From Rotaria sp. Silwood1 (Eukaryota; Rotifera; Eurotatoria; Philodinida; Philodinidae), in contig CAJNOP010000013.1 in NCBI GenBank assembly GCA_905250075.1, positions 2,977,871 to 3,041,870 on the forward strand: a DNA stretch of 64,000 nucleotides, read 5' to 3'. Under the pieces are notes generated by a model. The model saw nothing but the letters and a program-made list of their open reading frames with translations, was not told where the DNA came from and ran no database searches. Within the stretch, counting starts at the first letter, position 1. Each line of letters starts with the position of its first letter. This document shows, piece after piece, positions 29,511 to 41,579 of this stretch. Made by a program: the position numbers and the translations under genes.

Positions 29511-32249
29511 TTAACCAATAAGCAAACCAATACCAAAACGATATGCAGCTTTTGCATGATTTAATGAACTGCTTAACATAAACGTAAATGGTAATGGTGC
29601 AAGACGTTTTTCAATTACAGCGGTGACAAGACCATTTGTATCGACCATACCTACAATAAGAATATTGTATTTTATTTAAAATCTTCTGATATGCTGATTT
29701 CGTCTCGATATTCATAATAGCATGATTTTAATAATGACTGAAACAAATATTGAAAGCCTACTGAAATTTAGAGCCTCTCGGGTTGATTCTGAACTGGTGT
29801 CTTGCAACTAGATCGGGTATTCAGCAATTAAAGCATAGATTCGTGTATGAAATCATATCCAAACTCAGCGTAGAAATCAATGGAATCTCGACATTTTAAT
29901 GGAATTTAAGATAATCTCTCTTTCATAGAAAATAAAAGTTTTGCAAACTGTATTACGATAGTGAAAGTATCTGCTGAAATTTCTCTGCTAACTAAGCTCG
30001 AAAATTATGGATCCGATGGACTCCACTGGACTTTATCATGCATTATTCTATCAAAATGAGCAAGGTCAACTAATCCATTTGCTTAGAAAAAAAATTGAAT
30101 CACAACATGACAAGACTATTTTTTTTATAACTTTGTAGTATGAAAGAGAGATCATCAGAATATTACCTATAAATTCATATCGATTAGACGAAAATTTGAT
30201 TTGCAATTACACAGTTTTTATTTTCATTTGAATATGTTATTTCTAAAGTCGTATAAGATTCATGCAGACTCTAGCCAGTTTCATTACATTATTATAAATA
30301 CACAATATTGAATGAAATCGCTCATTTTATCGATATGCTCTAGTGAAGACTACTAGGCTATGTTAATAATATCTACCAGTTACGCTCAGCTATTATTTAT
30401 ATGAATAGACCATCTCGAAGTATACGTGAATGTTTATAGACTACCTGGGGTTCGTTCGAATTTTCAGTAGATACATATTATAGACATTTATTACAGTACA
30501 TTGATAACATTAGTCAATCCTATACATTTGTCCTTCTTATGTAGAATAATTCAAAGTATACTTATATAATGATGTATGACTTTAAACGCTTTGACAACAA
30601 AGAATGACAAGACCATGAAAAAAAAATGACTAGATAAATGTAATTCAAGCTCACTGATTTTTTTGTTTATTCTTCTTATCATCAAGTCTTCACAAGCGTA
30701 TAAAAAATAATACCAACTTCATGTATTATATTTATTTTATCAGTTAAGATCCACATGAATTCCAAGTAGTAGTCCTAGGAATTATCATGTTAGGGTTAAT
30801 TTACATAAGATAGACTTATATAGCAAGTACTATTCTTGCTATGGCTTTTTCATTTTGTCTGTCTACATATATTCCTTCAGATTTCAATTTAAGAATAAGT
30901 TACAGTTATGTGACAAGATTCGTAAGTCATGAGTGTTTCGTAGAACACATTGTAAAATTCTTTCTCCTTTCGTAGGTACGTGAGTTCATTTCTAGAAAAT
31001 GTTCATTGATTGAATTTTAATTTGCATTTAACGTTCTTTTTTTTTTGTCTTAAAATAATAAGTTGTTTCTCTTACCTCGAAATGTTGTATTAGCTTTTGC
31101 TAAATCATATTGATATGAAAACGTAGCTGAAGTTTCTTTAGCTGCAAGCGATGTCTCAAATTCAACTCCTAACTGTAATGGGCTATTTGATTTTTGATGA
31201 AAATAACCAAGATTAAAAACACCTGCTGGACTTATTTTAGCAGCAGTAAACCAATCAAGACCTTAAATTCAAAAAATATAAAAGTTTTGCCTTTTTTAAA
31301 ATAGAATTCTTTGTTTGTTTGTTTTTTCTTACCTCGATATCTGGTAATAAAACTAGTTATACCAAAATGTTTACCAGGTATCATAGGACTTGCTTGATAA
31401 AGAAATTCAGCACCAATATCTAAATTTTTCGTTACACGTGTTAAATGTTGTAAAACAGCGATGCCTAAAAATAAATACTCTTAAAAAATCTTATTTGTTC
31501 TGTTTTTTTTTTAATATTTTACCAGAGTTGCTCATTAAATCAATATTTGCTAGTGTTAAAGTCGTTGTTGTAAATTGTGTACGATAATCCATAGATAATT
31601 GATAACCAGCCATTTTATATGATTGTACCTTGAAAAAACAAAAACAAAAAAAAGTTCAAATCATTGCATATTCTATATATATTTTTCTACTTGTGCTAAT
31701 AAACGTGTTCGAAATTTGTCATTCCATTGATGAATTATTTGAGCATTAGCATTTCCATTCGGATCCACATCACCCAATATAACAGGAAATACCTATGAAA
31801 ATATTTTTTTTGTATCATACAAAAGCAAAAATAATAAGAATTTTTTTTTTTCTTCGTTTTACTTCAGATTGTGAATAGAGTTGTGTACCAAGATAATTAG
31901 CTCCAAATTTGTATCCACTATTTGAACCATTACTTAAAGTCATTGAATGACTAACTTGAAAATGACTGCTAAGCATTTTAGTAACAGATAATTTTGCACC
32001 TTCAAATGTTGGTGGCATTAAATCTAATATACAAAAATATAAATAAATATGAAAAACATACGAAAAAAATTTATTTTTACCCTTGATTTTTTTAAATACA
32101 TCATCAAATATGCCCGGATTACGTGAAAAATCAGTTGTTATATTCATCCATCGTGTATTAGGAAATGTCGGTTGAGATAATTGTTGTTCATCTATTTTAG
32201 AAGATTTATTTGTATCATTTGATGTTGAATCTCCTGAGACATTTGCCAT
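29511..32249 (-). CDS. TOMM40: mitochondrial import receptor subunit TOM40
   Basis: Seven minus-strand exons: 32249-32081, 32023-31863, 31792-31691, 31628-31523, 31464-31333, 31261-31076 and 29650-29511. They give 331 residues; animal TOM40 is usually 310-360. It forms the beta-barrel translocation pore of the mitochondrial outer membrane. Family marks include PGIFDDVFKKIKDLMPPTFEGAKL, SNSGYKFGANYLG, IIHQWNDKFRTR, AAKISPAGVFNLGYFHQK, FSYQYDLAKANTTFRGMVD and the terminal beta-signal region ending FGIGLLIG. The N-terminal 35 residues are Ser/Thr/Asn-rich and variable, as in other species. An AG acceptor lies at 32257-32256 (minus strand), 6 nt before the ATG. Intron 6 (29651-31075, 1425 bp) is far longer than the other five (51-70 bp) and contains a dispersed repeat. 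The gene lies head-to-tail 280 bp upstream of SRRM1. Confidence 0.95.
30280..30622 (+). repeat. dispersed repeat family R1, copy a (in TOMM40 intron 6)
   Basis: Matches 44829-45206 in the same orientation over about 340-380 bp at roughly 70% identity by eye. Shared blocks include GCTCTAGTGAAGACTA, GGTTCGTTC, CATTGATAACAT followed by AGTCAATC, and a final ACCATGAAAAAA/ATCATGAAAAAA. No coding frame. Probably a relic of a non-autonomous element. Confidence 0.65.
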
Positions 32250-33230
32250 GTTGAACTTGAAAAAGATTCAATTGTTGATTACCAATCTACGAAATAGCCA
32301 AGTAAAAGAATTCTTTGCTTTTTCTTATATTCTGTTCGATGATATTAACCAATTGAATAAATCTATATAAAAATAAAAGTAAAGAAAAAAACAATTTCCT
32401 TTGTTAGAGAAATTTTAATAATAATTTTGGAGAAAAAATAAAATCAGAAAACAAAAATAATAGAAGATTTTATAATATATAGATATCGCTAATAGAAATT
32501 TATTTTTATGACTCATGATCAGTTTTATTTATTGATGGTTTGATATCATCGAATAAAAACTACAAACATATTTTGATTTGAGAAGAATATTAACGAAATT
32601 TTTTTGTGTTGTCTTCACGGAAAAATTTCAAATTTAAAGAAGATTCCTGAAAGTTTTCCTATTCGATAGAACAATTCATAGATAAAGTTTTTGAATCTAC
32701 TTTTTTTTTGTACGAAAACGAAAATTGAAACAAATTTTTCGCGTATTAATTTCAAGCGCGTGATGTTCTCTCAAGGTATGAAATTCAATCACGTGGTGTC
32801 TTCCTTGTCTCCAAATGCTGAGTTACTATAACGTGTTCCTTTTTTATGCTGAGAAATAGAAATTTCGCATAAAATTCATTTGTTTTCTTCTTAACTATCG
32901 AAGATATTTGTTACAAGTACAGTATTAGAATAAAGTTGATAGAAGCCGAAGATTTGTTATATACGTTTGCTTTTTTATAAAATTATACTAGTGCAAAAAA
33001 AAATAAGTTCTTTTCGCTGTTTTACTTTCGATCATGTGACATATAATAATAACCGAATATTTTTTTTTGCATTAGATAGATTTAAAACTGAATAATAGAT
33101 TGAAAATTTTTATAACATCGACTTTTTTCAAAGTTGACCATTCCTTTTTTTTATATGAATTCTTTTATTCATTATATAATGAAATTACTTTAAGATAATT
33201 ATTTTTTGATAATTAGTTTATTATTTCAAT
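32250..33230. promoter_or_regulatory. divergent intergenic region, TOMM40 / UQCRB-like
   Basis: A 981-bp spacer separates the starts of the two divergent genes and must contain both promoters. It has many T and A homopolymer runs. I could not identify a TATA box or specific element with confidence. Confidence 0.3.
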
Positions 33231-33662
33231 ATGTCAACACAAAAATTTGCTAATAAAGGTATGATACAATTTTAAATGCAATTTATTAATAAAAAAATTT
33301 CTTTTTCAGCTACTTTAGAATTTGGTCATCGTATATTCGGTGAACAATTTCGTCGTGAACCAATTATACTTACAGAACAATATCGAAAATTTTAATATTA
33401 TCAAACAAATCATAAAAAATTAGGTTTAATGGAACTTGATCGTTTATAGGGTGATAATCTAGCTGTTAAAGAAGCCATATATCGTTTACGTATAAGTGAA
33501 CCTGAAGTATGGGATGAACGTTCATTTCGTATATCACGTGCAATTAATTTTGATATAAAACGAATGTTTTTACCAAAAGATGAATGGTTACAATATGAAA
33601 ATTATGTACCTTATTTACAATCATATCTTACTGAAATTGAACGTGAACAAAATGAAGAATGA
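33231..33662 (+). pseudogene. cytochrome bc1 complex subunit 7 (UQCRB-like), interrupted by two in-frame stops
   Basis: Exon 1 is 33231-33258 and, after a 51-bp intron, exon 2 is 33310-33662. Conceptual translation matches UQCRB, the small matrix-side subunit of respiratory complex III: KKLGLMELDRL, AVKEAIYRL, DERSFRISRAINFDIKR, LPKDEWLQYENYVPYL and the charged end EIEREQNEE. The only defects are TAA at 33393-33395 and TAG at 33447-33449. The frame, splice sites and all conserved downstream residues are otherwise intact. Against my recollection of human UQCRB, both stops fall where the family has tyrosine (in RKWYYN and after DDTI). Either this is a very young pseudogene, or the stops are read through or edited, or they are sequence errors. 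TAA and TAG are ordinary stops in neighbouring genes. The N-terminus is about ten residues longer than usual. Confidence 0.75.
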
Positions 33663-33839
33663 CATTGGAAGAAAGTTTCCAGTTAGAAATAAATAAAAGA
33701 AAAGAAAAAAACAAATTCTTTTGCTTTCGTTAATACGTACATATTTTGTAGAATGTTATTAGTCTAGGAAAATAAACATATAGGAATATATTTTTTTTGC
33801 TTTTAATTTAAGATTTAAAAAAACCCTAAAAATAAAATA

Positions 33840-35919
33840 ATGTCAAATCAAATTGACGATAAAGATGATGATTTGTCAACTAATGTTGTTGAACCTGATG
33901 AAAATGAATGGAAACGTTTGATAGATGAGTACGTTGAGTGATGTGTGTCATTTTTGTATTATTTATTTTGATATTTTAGTATGAAATATGTTCGTGCTTT
34001 GGAATATGTTCTTCAAAATGCACCAGTTCGTGCTAAAGATCCAGACAAAAAAGTATGTTTCTTTTCGAATGTATACCTATATGAAAACGACCACTTTAAC
34101 TTTTGTCAGAAAAATCGAAGTTGAAATAGCCCGAAGTTTGATCGTTCATAAACGACATGATTTTTTCATTTGGCACTTGGTTCTGTGTCAAAATATTGGA
34201 TGATTTCTAGTACGATTGCTTTGTTTCAGAAAAACCGAGAAATCTATTTCCCTGTTTATGTCTTCCTGATCGAGCATCTTAGAATTCTTGAAGCAACTTC
34301 ATTATCGAGAATTAATATCTTCTTTTGTGTGAAAGAGCATGCGAAGCTGCAGAGCACGAGTGGCTTATTATCATATGAAAAAAGCGCTTCTACAGATGGA
34401 TGACCATTTTTCGAGGTATCAAACTTCTCATCCTTTTTCTCTGCATAAAACAAGAGCACAGCTGTATGACATATCCTTTCAACTAGGAAAATTAAATCTA
34501 TCGAATGAGGCCTAAAGGCCGTCGAGTCCGATTCTGATAAGCTCTAGTCGTTTGAGAAATATGTAGAATTCAGTAGTTATCGAATACAAAAAATAGGAAA
34601 AAAATATCTAGTATCTACAAGGCGTTTACTGAGTTCCGACGAAAAAATTTCATTGAGAATATCAACGTATGATTCGATTAGGTCCAGATCGAGTTTTAAT
34701 TTTGAGTCTTCCTGAGCCAAAAGCTTAAATAAATATAGGCTCGGAAAAATAGTGTTAGATAAAGTTATGATATTTACTTCATTATTGTAAGCTTCCAGTC
34801 ACCCAGATCTATCTCTCTTGTTTGATCAACATTTTTTTAATACGTGTGAAGTTACCCAGAGTGATTATTACATTTCTTCAAAATGATTTATTCATCACTT
34901 ATCAAAAACTCTGACAAACGGTAAATTGAATAAACCGATATTGTTCTAAAATTTTAGCAAAACACTAGGCTTGAGATAAATGTACGTAGCTTTTTAAAAG
35001 TATTCAAGAAATGTTTATAAAGCAAGAAGAATAGGCCTTGATGACTGAAAACTTACAATAATGAAGCAAAATTTGAGATATTGTTTTTACAACTCGAGAA
35101 TGAACTTTATAGTCATGACTAACAACTTAAAAGTGTATTCTACCATCAGTACAAAAAATCACTTCATCAAATAGAACCATAATCGAGTTATACAATTTTC
35201 TTAGTGGTCAATGACTTTCCAAACATTCTGTATGTGGCAAAGATGCATGTCACTTCATGTTGTAGTCGAGATTTTAGCTTGAAGTGCTGTCCAGTACACG
35301 CAGTACTTCAAGCTCCAACGACTAGTACATGTCCCAAGTAAAACTGCACTCTGTGCTGATCAGAGCGTATCTCACTAACACCTGTGACAAAGTATTGAAC
35401 GAAAAATCCATCATTCAAACTTTTATGACATTGCTAATTTCTCTTGAATTTTCATTGATACATTAAAATCTAAAATTCCATTAAGCAATGAAATATTAAC
35501 TTAAAAAGTTTTTGTTGAAAGACAAATTCATATTTCATATAAGGAACTATCTACAGGATGTATTCGAATACAAATCATTTGATGTAGACTAGAAAAAAGA
35601 CGAAAATCGTATTTTTGTTGTAGAAAAAAGCAGCCACTATGGCTTTATCAACAATGATGAAAATTAAACCAAATGAAATAGCGGGTGCTGTTAATTCAAT
35701 TCCAGTACCATTACGTGATACATTAATGAAATATGTTTATAAAGGTTTTGAAAGTCCAAAAGATTATTCAAGTAGTGCTCTATTAACATGGCATGAAAAG
35801 GTTTTCAATTCGAATGAAGAAAAGCTTGCTTTTTTTAAATTTTTTTCTATTTATAGGTTCTTGCAGTTACTGGACTTGGATCAATTGTACGTGTTCTAAC
35901 TGATCGACGAACTGTGTAG
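33840..35919 (+). CDS. ARPC5: Arp2/3 complex subunit 5 (p16-Arc)
   Basis: Four exons: 33840-33928, 33980-34052, 35624-35800 and 35857-35919, giving 133 residues (usual about 150). ARPC5 is the smallest subunit of the Arp2/3 complex, which nucleates branched actin filaments. Family matches are ALEYVLQNAPVRAKDPDKK, the central LRDTLMKYVYKGFESPKDYSS, LLTWHEK, and the conserved C-terminus VTGLGSIVRVLTDRRTV. The acidic N-terminus (DDKDDDLSTNVVEPDENEW) is shorter than in vertebrates. Intron 2 is 1571 bp while the others are about 50 bp. The intron 3 donor is GTTTTC. It starts 177 bp after the UQCRB-like gene on the same strand. Confidence 0.94.
34053..35623. other. long ARPC5 intron 2
   Basis: Contains two overlapping open frames on opposite strands near 34170-34460 with no recognisable family. 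No clear repeat was seen. Its length stands out against the 50-60 bp introns around it. Confidence 0.5.
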
Positions 35920-36495
35920 ACTGTTCAAAGCAATGATTAATGAATGACATTCCAACAGTGATGAAATTCGTTTTTGTATCTTTCGCCTTCTAGTTCGTAT
36001 GCAATATTGCATAACGACTAAATCTTTTTCTTTCTACTATTTATGAAAAAAAGAAATTTTTACTCTGCGTGCCTTTTATTAAACTTTTTCTTTTCTCTTG
36101 TTTTCGTGAACAAACTATTGCTATCTATAGGTATAATTGACGATTATTATTATGTGTATGCAACACGTTTTTTTTTTACAGAAAATATATAAGTTTATCA
36201 TTGATTTCTAGATGATTTAATACTAGACAATGGTTTGATAAATGCATTTATTCAACATACAAGTTTATCTTTCATTATCTATTTTGTACGTGTTGCTATG
36301 AAAATAATTTTTGATAATTTCATACCAAATGATATAATACTTATGAATATAAGTAACATGGATTCTGTTAATGTTTTTAATACGATCAGATAGGCATGAT
36401 GTTAATTTATTTGGATATTAAAATTGTAGTTAGATTTAATATATATATAGATCTTATTGATTTTTTCGGTTATATTCATACTAATTTCATTTCAG
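35920..36495. other. intergenic ARPC5-UPRT
   Basis: 3' flank of ARPC5 and 5' flank of the next gene. The next start codon directly follows a splice-acceptor-like TTTCAG ending at 36495. Confidence 0.45.
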
Positions 36496-38813
36496 ATGTC
36501 CTCAACAGATAGTAACAAAGATGATCTTATCGAAAATGTTTCTACCAATACAATTGAAGATGAAGAATATCCTAAAAATGTATATATTATGAAAAGTAAT
36601 AATCAATTACGAGAACTTCATACACTTTTACGCGATCGAACAACATGCCGAAGTGATTTTAAATTCTATGCTGATCGTCTTATACGTTTAACTGTTGAAG
36701 CTGCACTTGATCAATTACCATACATACCATGTGAGATAATAACACCAACTGGCCATTCTTTTAATGGCCTACGTCATGAAAAAGGAACTTTATGTGTATC
36801 ATTAATGAGAAGTGGTGAAGCTATGGAAAAAGGCATTCGTGAATGTTGCAGGTCAATGAAACGTTTTGTTTTGTTTTGTTTTGCAAATAGATTAAGTCTA
36901 CTGACTGTTTTCATATAAATTTCAAACATAATTTATGAAGGAACCTTATCTGATGCCAAATCACTTGTCTAATTCGACAATGTTCATTTGATAAGTAATA
37001 GAAAAGTATAGAATGGTTTGATTATCCGAGCATTTGTTCTTTAGTTATTGGAATTTTACTGAATTATTCAACAAAAACTTGTCATCATCAGAAAAATCAA
37101 CTTTAAACTTTGTATGGACATAGAGTTTTCAATAAGATTAATTCATTGGATAAGTCATGAGTTTTCTAGTAATAGAAAAGCTAAAACTTGCAATACCAAG
37201 TAATCTCATTTGAAACTTTATATCTGTAATGTCCTTAGGACAATTATAACTTTTTATTGGAAAATCAGTAAGATTTTGATATTTCGAGAACAAACGCAAG
37301 AAAAACCGAACTATTTTAAACTTTTCTGTAGCTCATTAAATGAATATCCTGTCGGAAGAAAAACGACTGGACAACCGAAGACGTTCTTTTGTTAGATATA
37401 GTTGAATTATAAATATTTGTTATTCAGTCTTTACAATACGTCTGGTTGAGTGAAAACGTATATCAACTATATATGTAAAAAAATCCATTTTGAAGAGCTT
37501 GTTATTGTAAAAGAACGTATTTGATACACCTGTTGATTTGAGAGAAATAGTGTCCCGACTTTTTTTTACAACTACGTTTGTCAGCATAGATCTAAAAAAA
37601 TTATGGACTCTTTTTAGAATAGAATGTACATCAAATATTGTAGATTAAGAGAAAGGAAGCAATCGTTGACACACTCATTCTTCATGAGATACCATTCGTC
37701 TTTTTACCTCATTTTGATACTCGTTTGTTCAATTTATAAATCACATCATAAACGACGTTAATTAAAAATTATCCTAATAGCAAGCCGAACTAATTCAAAA
37801 CTTAGTGAATTTTATTATGACTAGGCATGTGTTGAACCCAAACTTAATCAGACTTTTGAATGCTTTCCTAACGTCCCATATAACTCAAAAAACTCTTTGG
37901 AAATCAGTCAAATGTCTGAGGCCCTGTGAATGGGTTAGATTATTTCCAAATGCAAACTATTAGCCGAGTCAGAGTTCATGTTCGGTGCATACCTAACTGT
38001 GAGGAACATTATATTTAAACTCGCTTGAAATTCAGATTTGTACAAATTTACTTACAAGATAGGTTAATATCTAAAACAAGCATTATGTCTGATTACATTT
38101 TGCCTAATTAAAAATTCTTTCGTGATACGTTCAAATTTGTACTGTGGTTCATATGCAAGTAATCAAAAACGAAGCATAATTTTTTAATAAATATTATAAA
38201 GCTAAAAACACAAGAAAAAATTTCTCTAGTTATCGTGAAAGACGTTTCCTTACCGGTGGCATTTTATTCAGTAAGCTGAACGTGAACGACTGCATCACTA
38301 TCCATAACTGCTTACTGGCGATGATCATCTTCGTGCCCATTTTTGATATCTATAATAAAGTTGTTCCAGATTGTCTATTTAGTCTATCTAGCTTCTTTTT
38401 TGTACGAATAACTAGATGGAAGTATTTCGTCATTTTAGGTCTATACGAATAGGTAAAATATTAATAAATGAAGGTCAAGTAATATATGCAAAATTACCAG
38501 CTGATACGCATCGAAGACGTATTCTTGTTACTTATCCAGTTATAACGACTGGTTCAACAGTTCTAACTGGTCTTGAAGTATTACTTACAGAATATCAATG
38601 TAAACAATCAAATATTATTCTAATAACATTATTTGCAACGCACGATGGTTTGAAACAAATTTATGAACGTTATCCAGATATAAAAATTGTTGTTTCAGAA
38701 ATAAATGAAATAGCACCAAATCATTTCGGTCAAAAATATTTTGGTAAAAGCAACTTATTGAAATGTTTTATTTTTTACGTTTTTATTTTTTATTATTTTT
38801 AGGTACCGATTAA
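36496..38813 (+). CDS. UPRT: uracil phosphoribosyltransferase homologue
   Basis: Three exons: 36496-36851, 38439-38743 and 38803-38813, giving 223 residues. The start is the ATG immediately after TTTCAG. The upstream open frame has no ATG. The protein has the animal UPRT order: NNQLRELHTLLRDRTTCRSDF, FYADRLIRLTVEAALDQLP, GEAMEKGIRECCRSIRIGKIL, the phosphoribosyl-binding type loop PVITTGSTVL, and the C-terminal HFGQKYFGTD. UPRT makes UMP from uracil and PRPP in pyrimidine salvage. Vertebrate homologues lack some uracil-contact residues and their activity is doubtful, so catalysis here is not certain. Exon 3 encodes only the last three residues plus stop. Intron 1 is 1587 bp and intron 2 is 59 bp. 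Confidence 0.93.
36852..38438. other. long UPRT intron 1
   Basis: No exon or RNA gene was recognised. An open frame at 37210-37395 has no family. I did not resolve any repeat here with confidence. Confidence 0.45.
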
Positions 38814-39520
38814 TAATAAACGGTTTGGTTTCTATTTGATATCGTATTTTATATGAAATCATTTTTCTCTCATTCCTTCTTTCCATCATGTTAAGTAAAT
38901 AATAAAATAAATAGTCTCTGTTTTAATTCAAATATGTATTAATTTTTATATGTTTCTGTTCTTATTGCTCAATAAATTTATGAATATTTATTGTATGAAA
39001 TAGGATATTTTCTATTTTTTATTTCTTTCATGCTAGTTATGTTCTTATATAACTTTTTACCATGGAAAAAATGACTTCTTTGCTTCTTTATTTTCCACAT
39101 CAATATTTTCAGATCAGATTTCATGATTAACTAAGTAGAAATATTATTATACAGTAGTGCTTAGTCAAAAAATATGTTTTGATCGTAATAAATGCTCTAA
39201 TAACCAATGGAAGAAGCATTCTATTTGAATATGTTGGACAACTTATTGTTTAAAATTTTCTTCATGAGTCAAGAAGATCAACAATCATTTTACTAGATTA
39301 AAAAGTTAGTCCTCATTTATTCAAAAATTATTACGTAACAATGATACAATCAATTAAGTAACAAACATTTCCTATTGATAAATATTTCTTTTCTTTCTCG
39401 TTCAGTCTTAGCTTAACTAAAAAAAAAATTAATTTTTGAAAAAATTACAAAGTTCAGTTGAAGACAAATTAAGATGAATTGAATCAAACTCGTTTGATTC
39501 GATCAAAACTCTATCGATGG
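38814..39520. other. 3' UTR and intergenic
   Basis: Polyadenylation-type AATAAAATAAA lies near 38901-38911. Nothing else was recognised before the large inverted repeat. Confidence 0.45.
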
Positions 39521-41083
39521 ACTATAGTCCTATCAATCAAAGTAGAAGTTAAATTTTGTCTTTTTTTTTTTTGAAAAGTTTTATGTATGTTGTTATTCAT
39601 CTCCTATTTGATAGGTATTGTATCTATATATGATTGATGTAGGATTATGTGGTACAGCTCACCTAGAGCTTATACTATTGATATCGTTTCATTAACAATG
39701 AGTAGAAAAGAAATTTTAAAAAAATTGTTGGCATTGTCAACCATCAGATTGATTTGATTTTTATTTCTTCATGTTTCATTAAAAATGAATGAATATTTAA
39801 CCAATAGAAACAGTATGTCATATACTATTATCCTAGCATATGAAATCAATTGATTCCTTATTTTTGTTATAAAAGATTGAAAAAGAAAATAATCAAGTAA
39901 TAATGAAACGAAAGTTAGAGCTTGTGTTATTAAAGTCTTCTCCTCAAAAATACATTTAGTTATTCATAAAAGGACGAATTTGGGAATTTTCATATGATTA
40001 GATAGAGCAAAAACAGTGCTACCAAATGCCATGAAAAGACTTTTTAAAATAAGAATAAGTCTTCCAAATTTCATTCAACTACACTTGGTCGTTCCATTCA
40101 AAAATTGCATGAAGATACATTACATGGTTTATATGGTGACGGTAGCAAACATGTTGGTGTAATTGCAGAACTTTGCAATAAAATAATCAATCATTGTCAT
40201 TCAATTATGAATAGATATATTGTAGAAGATAATCACTTAACTGGTACAATAGAAAAATTAACAGTAACTGCTTCATCTACATTTCAAAATGATATTATTA
40301 GCGATACTTCATTGGAACTTGACGGTTTTATCGGTAAAATGGAAGATGATTATCATGAACAAGAACAAATGGAGCAAGAACGTGAACAATAGTACTTTAT
40401 CATATGCTTTACATATCAAAATCATATATGTATATCTATTTTCTTGCATTTGTAATAACATTACTGTTAATTAGTCGGAAGTTTTTCAATGGCTAAGACT
40501 CTTTCTATTACTTGGAAAGTGGAAGTTAAAGTAACGGAAAATGTAACACACTTACTTCCAATGTCTTTTCATGCCATTTGGTAGCGTTTTTTCTGCTCTA
40601 TCTAATCATATGAAAATTCCCAACTTCGTCCTTTTATGAATAACTAAATGTATTTTTGAGGAGAAGACTTTAATAACACAAGCTCTAACTTTCGTTTCAT
40701 TATTACTTGATTATTTTCTTTTTCAATCTTTTATAACAAAAATAAGGAATCAATTGATTTCATAAGGTAGGATAATAGTATATGATATACTGTTTCTATT
40801 GGTTAAATATTCATCCATTTTCAATGAAACATGAAGAAATAAAAAACAAATCAATCTGATGGTTGACAATGCCAACAATTTTTTTAAAATTTCTTTTCTA
40901 CTCATTGTTAATGAAACGCTATCAATATTATAAGCTCTAGGTGAGCTGTACTACATAATCCTACATCAATCATATATAGATACAATACCTATCAAATAGG
41001 AGATGAATAACAACATACATAAAATTTTTCAAAAAAAAAAAAAAACAAAATTTAAGTTCTACTTTTAATTGATATGACTATAG
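39521..41083. mobile_element. large inverted-repeat element with coding-like spacer
   Basis: The left arm (39521-40040) and right arm (40563-41083) are reverse complements over about 520 bp with roughly 95% identity by eye. Outer ends share ACTATAGTC/GACTATAGT. Inner ends share CCATGAAAAGAC/GTCTTTTCATGCC. The spacer (40041-40562, about 520 bp) is unique and holds an open frame with coding character. No transposase is present and no target-site duplication was found: the flanks GATGG and TGCAA differ. It could be a fold-back transposon that captured host sequence, or an inverted duplication. Transcription across it would give a long hairpin RNA. Confidence 0.82.
40048..40392 (+). CDS. coding-like fragment inside the inverted-repeat spacer, unknown protein
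   Basis: An open frame of 114 codons runs from just after a TAA at 40045-40047 to TAG at 40390-40392, filling two thirds of the spacer. It has no ATG near its 5' end; the first in-frame Met is well inside. The translation looks like real protein: SIQKLHEDTLHGLYGDG, HVGVIAELCNKIINHC, ELDGFIGKMEDDYHEQEQ and an acidic, glutamine-rich end. Its codon use is like that of neighbouring genes. I do not recognise the family. It reads like an exon or 3' end of a host gene (possibly a coiled-coil protein) carried between the arms. Confidence 0.4.
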   Translation, partial: NKNKSSKFHSTTLGRSIQKLHEDTLHGLYGDGSKHVGVIAELCNKIINHCHSIMNRYIVEDNHLTGTIEKLTVTASSTFQNDIISDTSLELDGFIGKMEDDYHEQEQMEQEREQ

Positions 41084-41579
41084 TTGCAAAATGTAGTGTA
41101 CAAGATTATTTTGAAGATAGCTTGCAATATCAAAGAAATTAGAAAAGATTTTATATGATCTTTGTAATGGTATATTTTCAGTGAATTGTGATATACAACT
41201 AATGAGTTTATTTTTATGAAATAATCGAGAAAGAATATCATTAAGTACACGTTACAAGAATTTCTGCTCGGATTTAGAAGAACGCTATAATTTATACTGA
41301 CTAGCACAGTCTCTTTATACTGAGCACTATGTCACTCTGCTCAGTGCTGTGAACTGTAAACACTAATTAAAGAAATAAAGCTTTTTATAGAAGAGAATGA
41401 AATCAATTGAAGCCTGAATAGTAATTCCGAACTCCATTAAGCAATACTGAAAAATAAGGAAATAACTGCAAACTTTAGGAAATTTTTTCTTATATAGGTT
41501 AAAGATTGTTTTGATTTTCTTAATCATCATTATGCTTACAAAAGAACTACTCGAAGTGATACCAACCTTCGGAGCTTTA
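41084..41579. other. intergenic, nothing recognised
   Basis: Flank of the large inverted repeat. An 80-codon minus-strand open frame at 41065-41307 has no family and crosses the arm boundary. Confidence 0.4.

Noticed and set aside
33231..33662. Reassigned genetic code (TAA/TAG as Tyr) for the whole genome
   Set aside because: Other genes in the window end at conserved C-termini with TAA or TAG, so these codons are normal stops here.
39521..41083. CRISPR array or integron-like structure
   Set aside because: There is one long inverted pair and no short direct repeats with spacers; the genome is eukaryotic.
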